Shown piece by piece: positions 39,998-49,945 of a stretch of 64,000 nt of DNA. Position 1 is the first letter of the stretch. Every line of letters starts with the position of its first letter. The DNA comes from Thermoplasmata archaeon. Its GTDB lineage: Archaea > Thermoplasmatota > Thermoplasmata > WALJ01. A program made the position numbers and the translations under genes. The notes under the pieces are model-generated. The model was given only the letters and a program-made list of their open reading frames with translations. It ran no database searches and was not told the DNA's origin. The stretch is taken from assembly GCA_027006785.1 (NCBI GenBank), contig JALTFR010000011.1:1-64000 (forward strand), read 5' to 3'.

Positions 39998-40864
39998 TTA
40001 CAGAAATCCTGACTTCTGCAGGAGCATGAGGTCCTCCGTGCTGAGCTTCTCTCCGTTCTTGAACTTTTCATATATCTCACGGGCACGTTCGGTGTTTTCA
40101 TCCTCTTCTTTTTCATTCCCTTTCCTCTTGTGTTTCAGACCGGTAAGTATCTTATCGAACTCATGTACCCTCTTCATCTCTTCAAGGAACATCTTGTGCT
40201 CCTCATCCGATTTGAGCTTGGCCTCTATGAACTTTTCCTGGGCCTCATCAGCATCCCTTCTCAGGGAATCCGCTTCTTCAAAGAGTTCCATCATTTTCTC
40301 ATGTTCTACCTGAGCCTCGTCCGCATACTCATTGACTAGTTTATGGTACTTCTCAGCCTCTTCCCTTATCTTTTCAGCTTCTTCCTTAAGATTTTTTATC
40401 TCTTCAGTATCTTCGACGCTCTTCTCTATTTCGTCTATCTCTTTGCTGAGTTTTCTCATGATCTCTATTATCTCTTCCTCTTTTTCTTTGCTGAGCGCTG
40501 CTGTCTGCTGTTTGAATTCGAGATCTTTAAGCTGTTTTTTCAGTTTTCCTATGGAAACTCCGCCTTTGGGAGCCTTCTCTTTCTTCAGTTTCCTTATCTC
40601 TCTTTCCTTTTCCCTGTACTTGGAATTCCATTCATCCCGAAGAACCTTTGTCTCCTGAACCTTCTGGTTGAGGTCATCCCGGTTTTTCTTGTGAGTTGCT
40701 GCTTCCTTGGCAAGTGCACGTGCTTTCTTATTCAGTTCATCTCTTCTGTCAGCCCACTTTCTGGCTTCATCATTAAGATAATCCCTTCTCTTTCTGTGTT
40801 TCATGGCCTCTTTGTAGGCCTTCTCGCGCTTTGCCTTCATATCTTCAGCAAGTTCTCCGGTCAT
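39998..40864 (-). CDS. archaeal coiled-coil protein (COG1340-like)
   Basis: Long charged heptad-rich helices; C-term AREIYEKFKNGEKLSTEDLMLLQKSGFL. Confidence 0.75.
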   Translation of the reverse strand: MTGELAEDMKAKREKAYKEAMKHRKRRDYLNDEARKWADRRDELNKKARALAKEAATHKKNRDDLNQKVQETKVLRDEWNSKYREKEREIRKLKKEKAPKGGVSIGKLKKQLKDLEFKQQTAALSKEKEEEIIEIMRKLSKEIDEIEKSVEDTEEIKNLKEEAEKIREEAEKYHKLVNEYADEAQVEHEKMMELFEEADSLRRDADEAQEKFIEAKLKSDEEHKMFLEEMKRVHEFDKILTGLKHKRKGNEKEEDENTERAREIYEKFKNGEKLSTEDLMLLQKSGFL

Positions 40865-40994
40865 TCTATAGCCTCATATTCGTGTTTTTGAGTGATAAAA
40901 AGCCCGCCTTTATAACGTTTTCGTCAGGTTTGGAACAAGAAAACACAAAAACTTAAAATATCGGCATGAGGTGCGGATGAAAAAGGTGATACTT

Positions 40995-42284
40995 ATGATA
41001 AAGATATCTGATGATATAAAGAATATGAACTGGGTCCACGGTTTTGTATGTGACATCTACGGAAGGATGAGAACCCTTACATTCCCACCCAAGACATTGA
41101 TAAATGAGGGTGAGAGGGGTATAGGTATAGACGGTTCTTCCATAAAGGGCTTTGCAGAGATAGAGGATTCGGACATACTCGGCATTCCTGAGCTGGATAA
41201 GAGTATAATACTGCCCACCAGAAAGGAGGTTCTCATACCTCTCCAGACCCACAGGGCTGACGGAAGCAGGCTTCCCACCGACCCGAGAAACGTCATATTC
41301 AATGTGGAAGAATCCCTGAAGTCCGCAGGCTTCGTCCCCCATATAAGGCCCGAGATGGAGTTCTTCGTTTTCGGGAAGGATGAAGATCCCCTGAACATAC
41401 ACAATCCCCAGGGAAGTATGTATTTCCTTCCTCCGAGTTTTGACAACATTGCCGAATATCGCTCGGAACTGGCATCGACACTGAGGAGAATCGGCATAGG
41501 CGTGCGCTACCATCATCACGAGAATGCATACGGCCAGATAGAGATCGAGCTGCCCTTTACCGAAGGAGCCCTCAGAACCGGAGACTACATACTGGTTCAT
41601 AAGTATCTCTCCCGCATGGTTGCCCGGAACTATGATTTCCGCGTAACCTATATGCCAAAGCCCATACCCAACGAAGCAGGCTCTGGAATGCATATGCACA
41701 TGTATCTTGAAAATAACGGAAAGAATGCATTCTATGACGAGAATGACGAACTCGGTCTGAGTCAGACAGCCCGTTATTTCATAGGGGGAATCCTGGAGCA
41801 CATAAGGTCTTTCACAGCAATAACTAATCCGACCGTCAATTCGTATAAGAGGCTAGCAGGAGGCCTTGAGGCTCCGGCATATATCGCATGGGGAAACAGG
41901 AACAGGAGCGCTCTCCTCCGCGTCCCTGCGGGAAAGTCCAACCCGGATGTCGAGATAAGGAACCCGGACCCATCCGCAAACCCCTATCTCGCCGAGGCGG
42001 TGATATTTGCCTCGGGCCTTGACGGTATAAAGAAGAAGATAGAGCCGCCTGCGCCTGTGGAAGAGAACATATATCATATGAGCGCATCCAAGAGGAAGAG
42101 GCAGGGAATAGGCAAACTTCCGATGAACCTCGGTGACGCTGTGGAGGAACTTCAGTCTGACGAGGTCGTTAAGAGAGCGCTCGGACCCATATACGATGTC
42201 TTCGTATCCATCAAGCAGGAGGAATGGTACAGGTTCATAGGCAACACATCCCCATGGGAAATAGAGCGCTACTTCGATGTCTGA
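40995..42284 (+). CDS. glnA: glutamine synthetase, type I
   Basis: GIDGSSIKGFAEIEDSD, PEMEFFVF, NEAGSGMHMHMYL, NPTVNSYKRL; GGTGAT SD before ATG 40995. Confidence 0.95.
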   Translation: MIKISDDIKNMNWVHGFVCDIYGRMRTLTFPPKTLINEGERGIGIDGSSIKGFAEIEDSDILGIPELDKSIILPTRKEVLIPLQTHRADGSRLPTDPRNVIFNVEESLKSAGFVPHIRPEMEFFVFGKDEDPLNIHNPQGSMYFLPPSFDNIAEYRSELASTLRRIGIGVRYHHHENAYGQIEIELPFTEGALRTGDYILVHKYLSRMVARNYDFRVTYMPKPIPNEAGSGMHMHMYLENNGKNAFYDENDELGLSQTARYFIGGILEHIRSFTAITNPTVNSYKRLAGGLEAPAYIAWGNRNRSALLRVPAGKSNPDVEIRNPDPSANPYLAEAVIFASGLDGIKKKIEPPAPVEENIYHMSASKRKRQGIGKLPMNLGDAVEELQSDEVVKRALGPIYDVFVSIKQEEWYRFIGNTSPWEIERYFDV

Positions 42285-43072
42285 TGCCCATGATATACGA
42301 TGTAGTGGCAGCCGCAGCTCTCTGCCTTCTTATTGGTATCATAACCTACAGGAAAGGCCTTCTGACATCGGACGGAGCCATAACTGCAGCCGCAATAGGT
42401 ATCATCATAGCCCTTACTCATCCTTCATGGCTCGTACTTCTTTTCGGATTCCTTCTGGCAGGCCTTGCGGTCACGAGATACAGGTTCTTGGAAAAGAAAA
42501 AGAAAGGCCTTCAGGAGGGAAAAAGCGGAGAAAGAGGATGGAAGAACGTAGTTTCTACAGGCAGCATTCCAGCAATGGTGGCTCTACTATCCATCCCTGC
42601 CAGCCCAATCATACCACTCGAGCTCTCCGGAAGCCTGTTCCTTGTCGCCATAGCCACTGCTGCTTCGGACACTCTGGCCAGTGAGATGGGGGTTCTTTCC
42701 GGCAAAGCCCGCTTGATAACCACCATGAAACCCGTGGAACCGGGCACTAACGGAGGGGTATCCGCATACGGAACCCTGTGGTCCGTTATCGGAGCGTTCA
42801 CAACAGCCTTTCTCGGTGGCATCTTTCTCCTTTATTTCAGCGACACGATGTGGTCAGATGTCGAAGGCATCTTCTTTCTCTTTGCACTGATAGGGCTTAT
42901 GGGATTCACAGGGTGTATGCTGGACAGCCTTCTCGGTGCGACCCTTGAGAACAGGGGCATCATCGGAAAGGGTACGGTGAACTTCCTTTCGGAACTTTTA
43001 TCCGTAATCCTCTTTGTGGCCATTCTGTATCTCTTCTCAAACCTCGTGTACGCTTCCTGTCTTTTCCTATAA
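42284..43072 (+). CDS. DUF92 family membrane protein (TMEM19/VTE6-like)
   Basis: Multi-TM; KNVVSTGSIPAMVALL, ATAASDTLASEMGVLSGKARLITTMKPVEPGTNGGVSAYGT. Confidence 0.9.
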   Translation: MPMIYDVVAAAALCLLIGIITYRKGLLTSDGAITAAAIGIIIALTHPSWLVLLFGFLLAGLAVTRYRFLEKKKKGLQEGKSGERGWKNVVSTGSIPAMVALLSIPASPIIPLELSGSLFLVAIATAASDTLASEMGVLSGKARLITTMKPVEPGTNGGVSAYGTLWSVIGAFTTAFLGGIFLLYFSDTMWSDVEGIFFLFALIGLMGFTGCMLDSLLGATLENRGIIGKGTVNFLSELLSVILFVAILYLFSNLVYASCLFL

Positions 43073-43110
43073 GTTTTTAATCCCGTGGCCATTCTCATGC
43101 CTGTGATATC

Positions 43111-44331
43111 ATGAAGGTCATGCTGATAATCCTCGATGGAATGGGTGACAGGCCGTCAGAAGCCCTGGGAGGATTGACGCCTCTGGAGGCCGCTGAGACA
43201 CCAAACATGGATGCACTTGCAAAGAAGGGCATAAACGGGATGATGGATCCCATAGCACCGGGAATACGGGCAGGGAGCGATACAGCCCACCTTTCCATAC
43301 TCGGTTATGATCCGTACGAGGTTTACACCGGCAGAGGTCCATTTGAGGCCGCTGGTGAGGGCCTTGAACTGATGCCCGGAGATGTGGCCTTCAGGTGCAA
43401 TTTCGCAACCCTGACCGATGGAAAGATAAGTGACAGAAGGGCAGGAAGGATAAAGGAAGGAACGCATGAGCTGGCTGCATCTCTGGATGGGATGGAGATA
43501 GACGGCGTAAAGGTGATCTTCAAGGAGTCCGTGGAGCACAGGGCGGTTCTTGTGCTCAGGGGGGAAGGGCTTTCGGCCAATATAAGCGACGCAGACCCGC
43601 ATGCTCTCGGGCCTGTGCATAAGGTAAAGCCGCTGGACGACAGCCCCGAGGCGAGGAGGACAGCGGATATCGTGAACACATTCGTGAAGGAATCTTACGA
43701 GAGGCTAAAAGACCACCCGGTAAACATAAAGAGAATCGAGGAGGAATTGCCTCCGGCGAACATAGTGCTTCCCAGAGGTGCCGGAATGGTACCGCATCTC
43801 TCCTCTTTCACGGAGCGCTATGGCATAAAGGCAGGTGCCATATCAGGCGTCTCCATCGTCAGGGGTGTCTGCAGGCTTGCGGGCATGGATGTACTTGATG
43901 TTGAAGGTGCGAAGGGCACTGCGAAGAGCGATTTCCATGCCAAGGTCGTTGCCGGGCTGGAATACCTGTCGAATGGCGGGGATTTCGTTCTCATAAACAT
44001 GAAGGCTCCCGACCTTTTCGGGCATGATTCGGACCCTGAAGGGAAGAGAGACATAATAGAGTGGATAGACTCCGCATTTGAGCCCCTGAATGATGTTGTG
44101 GACAGAGGCATAATAGCGATAACCGCCGACCACTCCACGCCCTGCGATGTGGGTGACCACAGCGGAGATCCTGTCCCTCTGCTAATCGCTGGCAAAGGTG
44201 TTAGAACCGACGATGTGGAGGAGTTCGGGGAAAGGAGCGCCATGAAAGGAGGCCTCGGTCAAATCAGGGGCAATGACCTGCTGAACATACTGTTCCAGCT
44301 TGCAGGGCTCTCCGAGAAGTTCGGAGCTTGA
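43111..44331 (+). CDS. apgM: cofactor-independent phosphoglycerate mutase, archaeal type
   Basis: LIILDGMGDRPSEALGGLTPLEAAETPNMDALAKKGINGMMDPIAPG, SDTAHLSILGYDPYEVYTGRGPFEA. Confidence 0.95.
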   Translation: MKVMLIILDGMGDRPSEALGGLTPLEAAETPNMDALAKKGINGMMDPIAPGIRAGSDTAHLSILGYDPYEVYTGRGPFEAAGEGLELMPGDVAFRCNFATLTDGKISDRRAGRIKEGTHELAASLDGMEIDGVKVIFKESVEHRAVLVLRGEGLSANISDADPHALGPVHKVKPLDDSPEARRTADIVNTFVKESYERLKDHPVNIKRIEEELPPANIVLPRGAGMVPHLSSFTERYGIKAGAISGVSIVRGVCRLAGMDVLDVEGAKGTAKSDFHAKVVAGLEYLSNGGDFVLINMKAPDLFGHDSDPEGKRDIIEWIDSAFEPLNDVVDRGIIAITADHSTPCDVGDHSGDPVPLLIAGKGVRTDDVEEFGERSAMKGGLGQIRGNDLLNILFQLAGLSEKFGA

Positions 44332-44402
44332 AAAGCAGAAACTATCTCTCAGCAAGTGCCCTGGCAATCACACTCCGAAAGAGGAAGGTCGTAGACGTCG
44401 CT

Positions 44403-47400
44403 TCAGTAGGTTATCTCCACTACAACCGTTGACTGATACTGGTCGTCAGGTGTGGAAGGAGGTATGTGTATCCTCCAGTAAACCGGAGTGCTCACATCCG
44501 AGTCGGAATATCCAAATTCCATTCCTGCCGACCATGTTCCATCAGGCAGATTCGGCATAGACTGACCTGCTCCGCCACTGCTTTGATTTCCCCACACGGA
44601 GAAGGGCCCGTTTCCTGCGGCTGAAAACGGCCTCCATGTGGATATCTCGCTGTTTGTGGAATTTGCATCAGGATGTTCATTTTTCACATCAACATTCTCG
44701 CGTGTTATCTTATGTGATGAGTTCCTGACCCCGACAAGGTCGGATATGTTCAATTTCACATAGTACGGGAGGTTTGCCCTCACGCCTATCACTGTGGGTG
44801 GGCTGAGGTCTACCACGGCACTGGGGAAGCCCTGTCCGGATGGATTGTTCTTTACAGTTATCTCTGTGTATGCGTATATTCCAAATTCATCATATTTTGT
44901 CTCTTTCGCGGTGTCAGGTTTATCTTTATCATATATTGTTATATTAAAATTCCAGCTATTGATATCATTAAAAGCCTGTGACGGGTCTAATTGATTTCCG
45001 GCCGGGGACCATCCCTGACCCGGTGCGTATACCATCTGTTCTCCGAATGTTACATTTACATAAAGAAGGAAATAATCGAATTCATCAGAGCCCGGCCCGC
45101 TTCCTGCAAATCCCTTTCTATCCTCTGTTTTCTGGTACCAGTTAACCAGAACAAGTTCGTCCGTGCCATTCGGCCACATGAGCTTCCAGACACCTTCGTT
45201 ATTTACCGGATCAGAGCTATCTGGTGTAAAATGCAGGTGAAAATTGAAGTTCTTCCCTTTTGTCGTGTTATAGCCGTGTGCTGTGATGTTTTCGCTTCCG
45301 AAGTCATACCATGCATAGATGTCAAGACCACCCACCTTTGTCCATCCGCTGTCATAGGAGCAATTCATGAAGAAGGTGTATGTTGAGCCCACATCCGATT
45401 GTTTGTTCAGTCTGCTGTTTCCACTATCGTCAAGAATATCCATTGAATTTATATGTGGTATGTAGTTATCTGCTTTAACCTGCGTTGCTGTGTTGTACAT
45501 CTGGTATGAGATAACGATTCCTCTAGCAGAGGAGCCAAGGGCCAGGCCATAACCCGGACTTCCCGGGGATTTCACGGCCACCGTTGTAAGGTCATCCTGC
45601 ATAGTGCTGTCCGTCCATTCATTTGCAGATGTATGTCCAGGATAATAAACGAAGACTCTTCCTGTATCTCCTACGGCAATGGCCAGGCTCCCATCTTTCT
45701 TCCAGTCCACACTCTGGAGAGGTCTGCCGGTAGAGGGCAGCTTTATATCCTTGAAGTCTGCTCTCACACCAATCGCCATTGAATTGTAAACACCGGCATC
45801 GCTCCGGGTGTCTATGCTATAGACACTCCAGGAGGTCTCCGGTGGCCTCTGTATTGCGAGGTCAAGCCCCCGAGTGGAATAATGGTAAAGGACAAACTTG
45901 TCTCCGTATATACCAACCTTTATTGATGTTGCACCGGCACCGCTGCCAGAATCCACGGTATTGAATGTCCATGAGCCTCCGTTTTTCTCTGCTACCTGTA
46001 TTGCATCATTGTCCACATATGCAATGACGGGATTCCCATACTGATCAAGGTCCATCGAAACAAAACCTGCATCTGAACTCGTTACAGATTCGGTAGTCCA
46101 CGACTGTTGGAGCCCCTCCGTATATGCATACCTCAGCATGTTATTGTTTCCGTCATAATATGCAAGGTTCCAGTAATCGTCGCGATCGGTCGGATAAGGA
46201 CAGAGTTGCAGGTAGGAAACCGTGGATTTTCCAGAATTATCTACAACATAATGATGCCATACACCACCATCCAGATATGAATACATGGGTGTTGAGTTTG
46301 TAGCGTCCATGTAAGCAATGACAGGGCGGTTATATACTGTGTCCAGTGCAAGAGATGTGTACTTTCCCACATCGCTTGAGCCCCCGCTGTGTGCGAACCC
46401 AGTGTTCCATGAGCTCCCGTCATATTTCGCATATTTCAGGGCCTTGTTACTATAATCATAATAGCTGATAGACGGATTGTCGTTCCAGTCAATTGCTACT
46501 GAACTGAACTCACCAACATTTCCGGAGGTATCCACCTCTTCTATGTTCCATCTGTTGTTCTCAAAATAGGCCTGTTTGAGATGTGTTCTTCCACCATCCC
46601 AGTAGCTTATGTGCGGTCTTCCTTCGTGATCCAGTGCTATAGATGGATAGTAACCGGCATATCTGTTTCCGTCAACTACCGATGCATGCCAGGAATATCC
46701 GTCAAAACCAACATATCTCAGTTCTTCACTGCCCGATGTTTGATCATAATATGCTATATGAATGGTCTCTTTTATGTTGCTGATCTTCCACATCCTTCCA
46801 TGGCCGTCGGTGTCATACCCAACCACCAGAAGGCTCTCGTTTCCGGGCCTCCAGGAAACAGACGTGAATTCGGCCGCATCCGGGGGCACCTGTAGTGGAT
46901 AAACATCCTTGTAATCGCATAGATATGCAACACCTCTGTTCTTCGATGTGTCATATCCGACAGCTATGAAGTAGGAGGTACTTGCATTTTTATCACATGC
47001 CACACCCCTGAGAGAGATATCGCTATTCAATTGTATTGAGTGCCACTTTCCTTCATCTATATCAAACCAGGATATCATCCCGTAAGGCGTGCTATCGTAG
47101 GGAGTTCCCACTGCGATAATGCTGCCCTTGCTCCCGTGGAACGGGTCGTAACATCCTGCTGAAAAACCACCACCTGTGGACTCTGCGCTCAGGTCCAGCA
47201 TAGTCGGATCGCTCGAATTTGCATCTTCCATAAAGTATGCAGCGGATTCCCCACCGTCATCCGCAAGAATGAAGAAAGAATTCTCTTTGTAATATACCAC
47301 ATCATGCACAACACAGTCTCTATATATCTTATCCGTTAAATTTGTCCATCCTTCTTCAGGAGAGTATCTGAACAGGGCGGTGTGAGTTTGATTCCTAAGA

Positions 47401-47606
47401 TATGCACCTCCTGCTATGGCGTATTCATAGTTATCTTCATTCCACGCCATTCCATAGAAAAGTATGTTGTTCGGTGCGGCGATTGTGCTTATGGGCTTTT
47501 GCGGCTGATCTGTCGCGTGAACATGGACTGCCGGCAGAAGAATCACTGCCACCATGATGAACACAATCAACATTGCGCCGTTACGTCCGTTCCGGTAAAT
47601 CCTCAT
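44403..47606 (-). CDS. large secreted beta-propeller-like repeat protein
   Basis: Signal peptide MLIVFIMVAVILLPAVHVHA; recurrent ISYYDYSNKALKYAKYDGSSWN...SIALD..G.P.ISYWD modules. Confidence 0.75.
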   Translation of the reverse strand: MRIYRNGRNGAMLIVFIMVAVILLPAVHVHATDQPQKPISTIAAPNNILFYGMAWNEDNYEYAIAGGAYLRNQTHTALFRYSPEEGWTNLTDKIYRDCVVHDVVYYKENSFFILADDGGESAAYFMEDANSSDPTMLDLSAESTGGGFSAGCYDPFHGSKGSIIAVGTPYDSTPYGMISWFDIDEGKWHSIQLNSDISLRGVACDKNASTSYFIAVGYDTSKNRGVAYLCDYKDVYPLQVPPDAAEFTSVSWRPGNESLLVVGYDTDGHGRMWKISNIKETIHIAYYDQTSGSEELRYVGFDGYSWHASVVDGNRYAGYYPSIALDHEGRPHISYWDGGRTHLKQAYFENNRWNIEEVDTSGNVGEFSSVAIDWNDNPSISYYDYSNKALKYAKYDGSSWNTGFAHSGGSSDVGKYTSLALDTVYNRPVIAYMDATNSTPMYSYLDGGVWHHYVVDNSGKSTVSYLQLCPYPTDRDDYWNLAYYDGNNNMLRYAYTEGLQQSWTTESVTSSDAGFVSMDLDQYGNPVIAYVDNDAIQVAEKNGGSWTFNTVDSGSGAGATSIKVGIYGDKFVLYHYSTRGLDLAIQRPPETSWSVYSIDTRSDAGVYNSMAIGVRADFKDIKLPSTGRPLQSVDWKKDGSLAIAVGDTGRVFVYYPGHTSANEWTDSTMQDDLTTVAVKSPGSPGYGLALGSSARGIVISYQMYNTATQVKADNYIPHINSMDILDDSGNSRLNKQSDVGSTYTFFMNCSYDSGWTKVGGLDIYAWYDFGSENITAHGYNTTKGKNFNFHLHFTPDSSDPVNNEGVWKLMWPNGTDELVLVNWYQKTEDRKGFAGSGPGSDEFDYFLLYVNVTFGEQMVYAPGQGWSPAGNQLDPSQAFNDINSWNFNITIYDKDKPDTAKETKYDEFGIYAYTEITVKNNPSGQGFPSAVVDLSPPTVIGVRANLPYYVKLNISDLVGVRNSSHKITRENVDVKNEHPDANSTNSEISTWRPFSAAGNGPFSVWGNQSSGGAGQSMPNLPDGTWSAGMEFGYSDSDVSTPVYWRIHIPPSTPDDQYQSTVVVEITY

Positions 47607-47699
47607 TAAGAAGGCCTCCTGACCGAGCGGATAATGTTGATAGCATTAATAAAGTTTTGCTCCTGAAAAGCATATATAGTGCGAGGGAATGGCCTGTGC

Positions 47700-48044
47700 G
47701 TGAAATCCATCTTCAAAAAGGCCAGGAAAGCCGTTTCAAGGGTCAAACCGAAGAAAGAGAGGCACCTGCCTTTCATGTGTCCCGTATGCGGGGAAGAGGT
47801 CGATGCCACCGCCCCCGTGTGTCCCAAATGCGGCGCTCGCTTCCTTATCGGCGTATATACCTGTGGTAACTGTGGAGAAAGGGTTTCAGTGGATGACGAG
47901 ACCTGCCCGCACTGCGGAACGACATTCTACACCGGGAAAGTGAGGTATTTCTGCCCTGTGTGTGGCGCTGAGGTGGACAAGGACGCAACCTACTGTGATG
48001 TCTGCAATTCCACCTTCTGGAGCCCTGTGGCAAGGGAGTTCTGA
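47700..48044 (+). CDS. double zinc-ribbon protein
   Basis: CPVCGEEVDATAPVCPKCGA, CGNCGERVSVDDETCPHCGT, CPVCGAEVDKDATYCDVCNS; TATA CATATATAG about 25 bp upstream of GTG 47700 (ORF track start 47679). Confidence 0.75.
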   Translation: MKSIFKKARKAVSRVKPKKERHLPFMCPVCGEEVDATAPVCPKCGARFLIGVYTCGNCGERVSVDDETCPHCGTTFYTGKVRYFCPVCGAEVDKDATYCDVCNSTFWSPVAREF

Positions 48045-48081
48045 GCGCCATAACTAAATACACCCCTGTTTTCGCTGTACC

Positions 48082-49914
48082 GTGTCGTTGAAAAGGCTAG
48101 GCCGTATGAAGTTGAAATGGTGCGAGGAATGCAACCTTCCGCTAGTCGGAAAAAGATGCTCCGTATGTGGTTCCGAAGGAAAGAGCGTAGAGGTAACACC
48201 TCCCGGAGATGTGAGGCCTGCCTTTGAGTATGACCTGAACATGATATGGGAACTTGCGGAAAAGCAGTTCGGAGACGGATGCGGAGAGGCCTTCGATCCC
48301 AGAGACAAGGTCCTTGTCCTTAACAGAGCTCCAGGAGAGGACAGAATAGATGAGATAATCTCGGACGGACAGGTCATCGGTTCGCTCAAATACGATATCT
48401 TCCGCGGCCGTTTTATCCTTTCGCCTCGTGTTGAGGGTGCTGTTCGCCTGCTTCCATGCCTGAAAAGGTCATGGGTTGTTGTGGATGAAGGGGCCGTAAG
48501 GCCGATACTGGAGAGCGCAAATGCGCTCGCTGTCGGCATAAGCGAGATGTCCGAGGGTATAGAAAAGGGAGATGAGGTTGTGGTACTGTCTCCCGATGGG
48601 GAAGTGATTGCCGTTGGCAGGGCGATGATGAGCGGAGAGGAGATGAAAAAGGCGGAGAGAGGCGTCGGAATAAAGGTCAGGCACAGGTTGAAAGAGCCAG
48701 TACATATACTGAAAGGAGGTCAGGACTGGGACATGGCCATAGAGGCCAACAGACATGCCATCGAAAGGAATGTGAAGAAGGGCACCGGGTTCATAAAAAG
48801 GGTGGTGGAGGAGAACAACATGCCACTGGTGGCATCGTACAGTGGTGGAAAGGACTCTCTGGCAGCGCTCCTCGTAGCCCTCGATGCAGGTTACAAGCCC
48901 ACGGTGATGTTCCTGAACACAGGCATAGAGATGCCTGAGACAATAGAGAACGCCAGAAAAACGGCGGAGATATACGGGCTGGAATACCAGGAGATAGATG
49001 CAGGGGATGCATTCTGGAGAGGGTTAGAGATATTCGGGCCGCCTGCTAAGGATTATAGGTGGTGCTGCAAGGCATGTAAGTTAGGACCTACGACGCTCTT
49101 CATAAAGGAGAATTACCCTGAAGGCATGATATCCATCATAGGCCAGAGGAAGTACGAGTCCGAATCCCGCTCCAGAAAGGGAGAGGAATGGGAGAACCCC
49201 TGGGTCAAAAAGCAGAAGGGCATAAGCCCGATACAGGACTGGACAGCCCTGGAGGTCTGGCTCTACCTGTTCATGAAAGGAGCGGATTACAACCCGTGGT
49301 ATGAGAGAGGACTTTACAGGATAGGCTGTTATCTCTGCCCGTCCGCGGATATGGGTGATGCCGTCATACTGAAGCAGAATTTTGAAGGCTATGAGCGATG
49401 GGATTCGTACCTGAGCGAGTATGCAAAGGAAAAGGGACTTGAGGATGAGTGGCTTGAATATGGCCTCTGGAGATGGAGAAGGTTCCCGCCGTGGGCGAGA
49501 TCGAGGGGAATGAAGGCACCGGAGATAAAGAGGGGCAAAGGCGGGGTTTCCTTCGAGGGAAAGGAGGAACTGAAACCATCAGTTGATCTTGACATGGAGA
49601 GGGTGAAGGCCTTCGCATCCATACTGGGAGACTGGGAGGAAAAGGACGGGAAGATAGATGTAAAGGGCGTATGCACAATATCCGAGGGCTCTGTTTCAAT
49701 CCATGATATGCGGTCGTTCAGAGACATAGTGGGCGTTCTGGAGCAGGCGGTTAATTGCATGGGCTGCGGCGTCTGCGTGGGAAGATGCCCGACGGGAGCG
49801 CTCTCCATAATCGACGGCATAGCCGTTGCGAACCCGGGGGACTGCGTTCACTGCCGTGAATGCCTGAGAGGGCCCTGCCCTGCCCGTGATTTCAATCCCG
49901 GAAATTCGGCATAA
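48082..49914 (+). CDS. PAPS reductase-family PP-loop protein with N-terminal zinc ribbon, PUA domain and C-terminal 2x[4Fe-4S] ferredoxin domain
   Basis: CEECNLPLVGKRCSVCG; PUA-like WVVVDEGAVRPILESANALAVGISEMSEGIEKGDEVVVLSPDGEVIAVGRAMMSG; ASYSGGKDSLAALLVALDAGYKPTVMFLNTGIEMPET; CMGCGVCVGRCP. Confidence 0.9.
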   Translation: MSLKRLGRMKLKWCEECNLPLVGKRCSVCGSEGKSVEVTPPGDVRPAFEYDLNMIWELAEKQFGDGCGEAFDPRDKVLVLNRAPGEDRIDEIISDGQVIGSLKYDIFRGRFILSPRVEGAVRLLPCLKRSWVVVDEGAVRPILESANALAVGISEMSEGIEKGDEVVVLSPDGEVIAVGRAMMSGEEMKKAERGVGIKVRHRLKEPVHILKGGQDWDMAIEANRHAIERNVKKGTGFIKRVVEENNMPLVASYSGGKDSLAALLVALDAGYKPTVMFLNTGIEMPETIENARKTAEIYGLEYQEIDAGDAFWRGLEIFGPPAKDYRWCCKACKLGPTTLFIKENYPEGMISIIGQRKYESESRSRKGEEWENPWVKKQKGISPIQDWTALEVWLYLFMKGADYNPWYERGLYRIGCYLCPSADMGDAVILKQNFEGYERWDSYLSEYAKEKGLEDEWLEYGLWRWRRFPPWARSRGMKAPEIKRGKGGVSFEGKEELKPSVDLDMERVKAFASILGDWEEKDGKIDVKGVCTISEGSVSIHDMRSFRDIVGVLEQAVNCMGCGVCVGRCPTGALSIIDGIAVANPGDCVHCRECLRGPCPARDFNPGNSA

Positions 49915-49945
49915 TCTTCATAAGAGGATGCGGTTTTCGAGAATT

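Noticed and set aside
48082-49914. Simple assimilatory PAPS reductase annotation
   Set aside because: The PUA domain and two Fe-S motifs do not fit a plain sulfate-assimilation enzyme; kept as a family-level call without a gene symbol.
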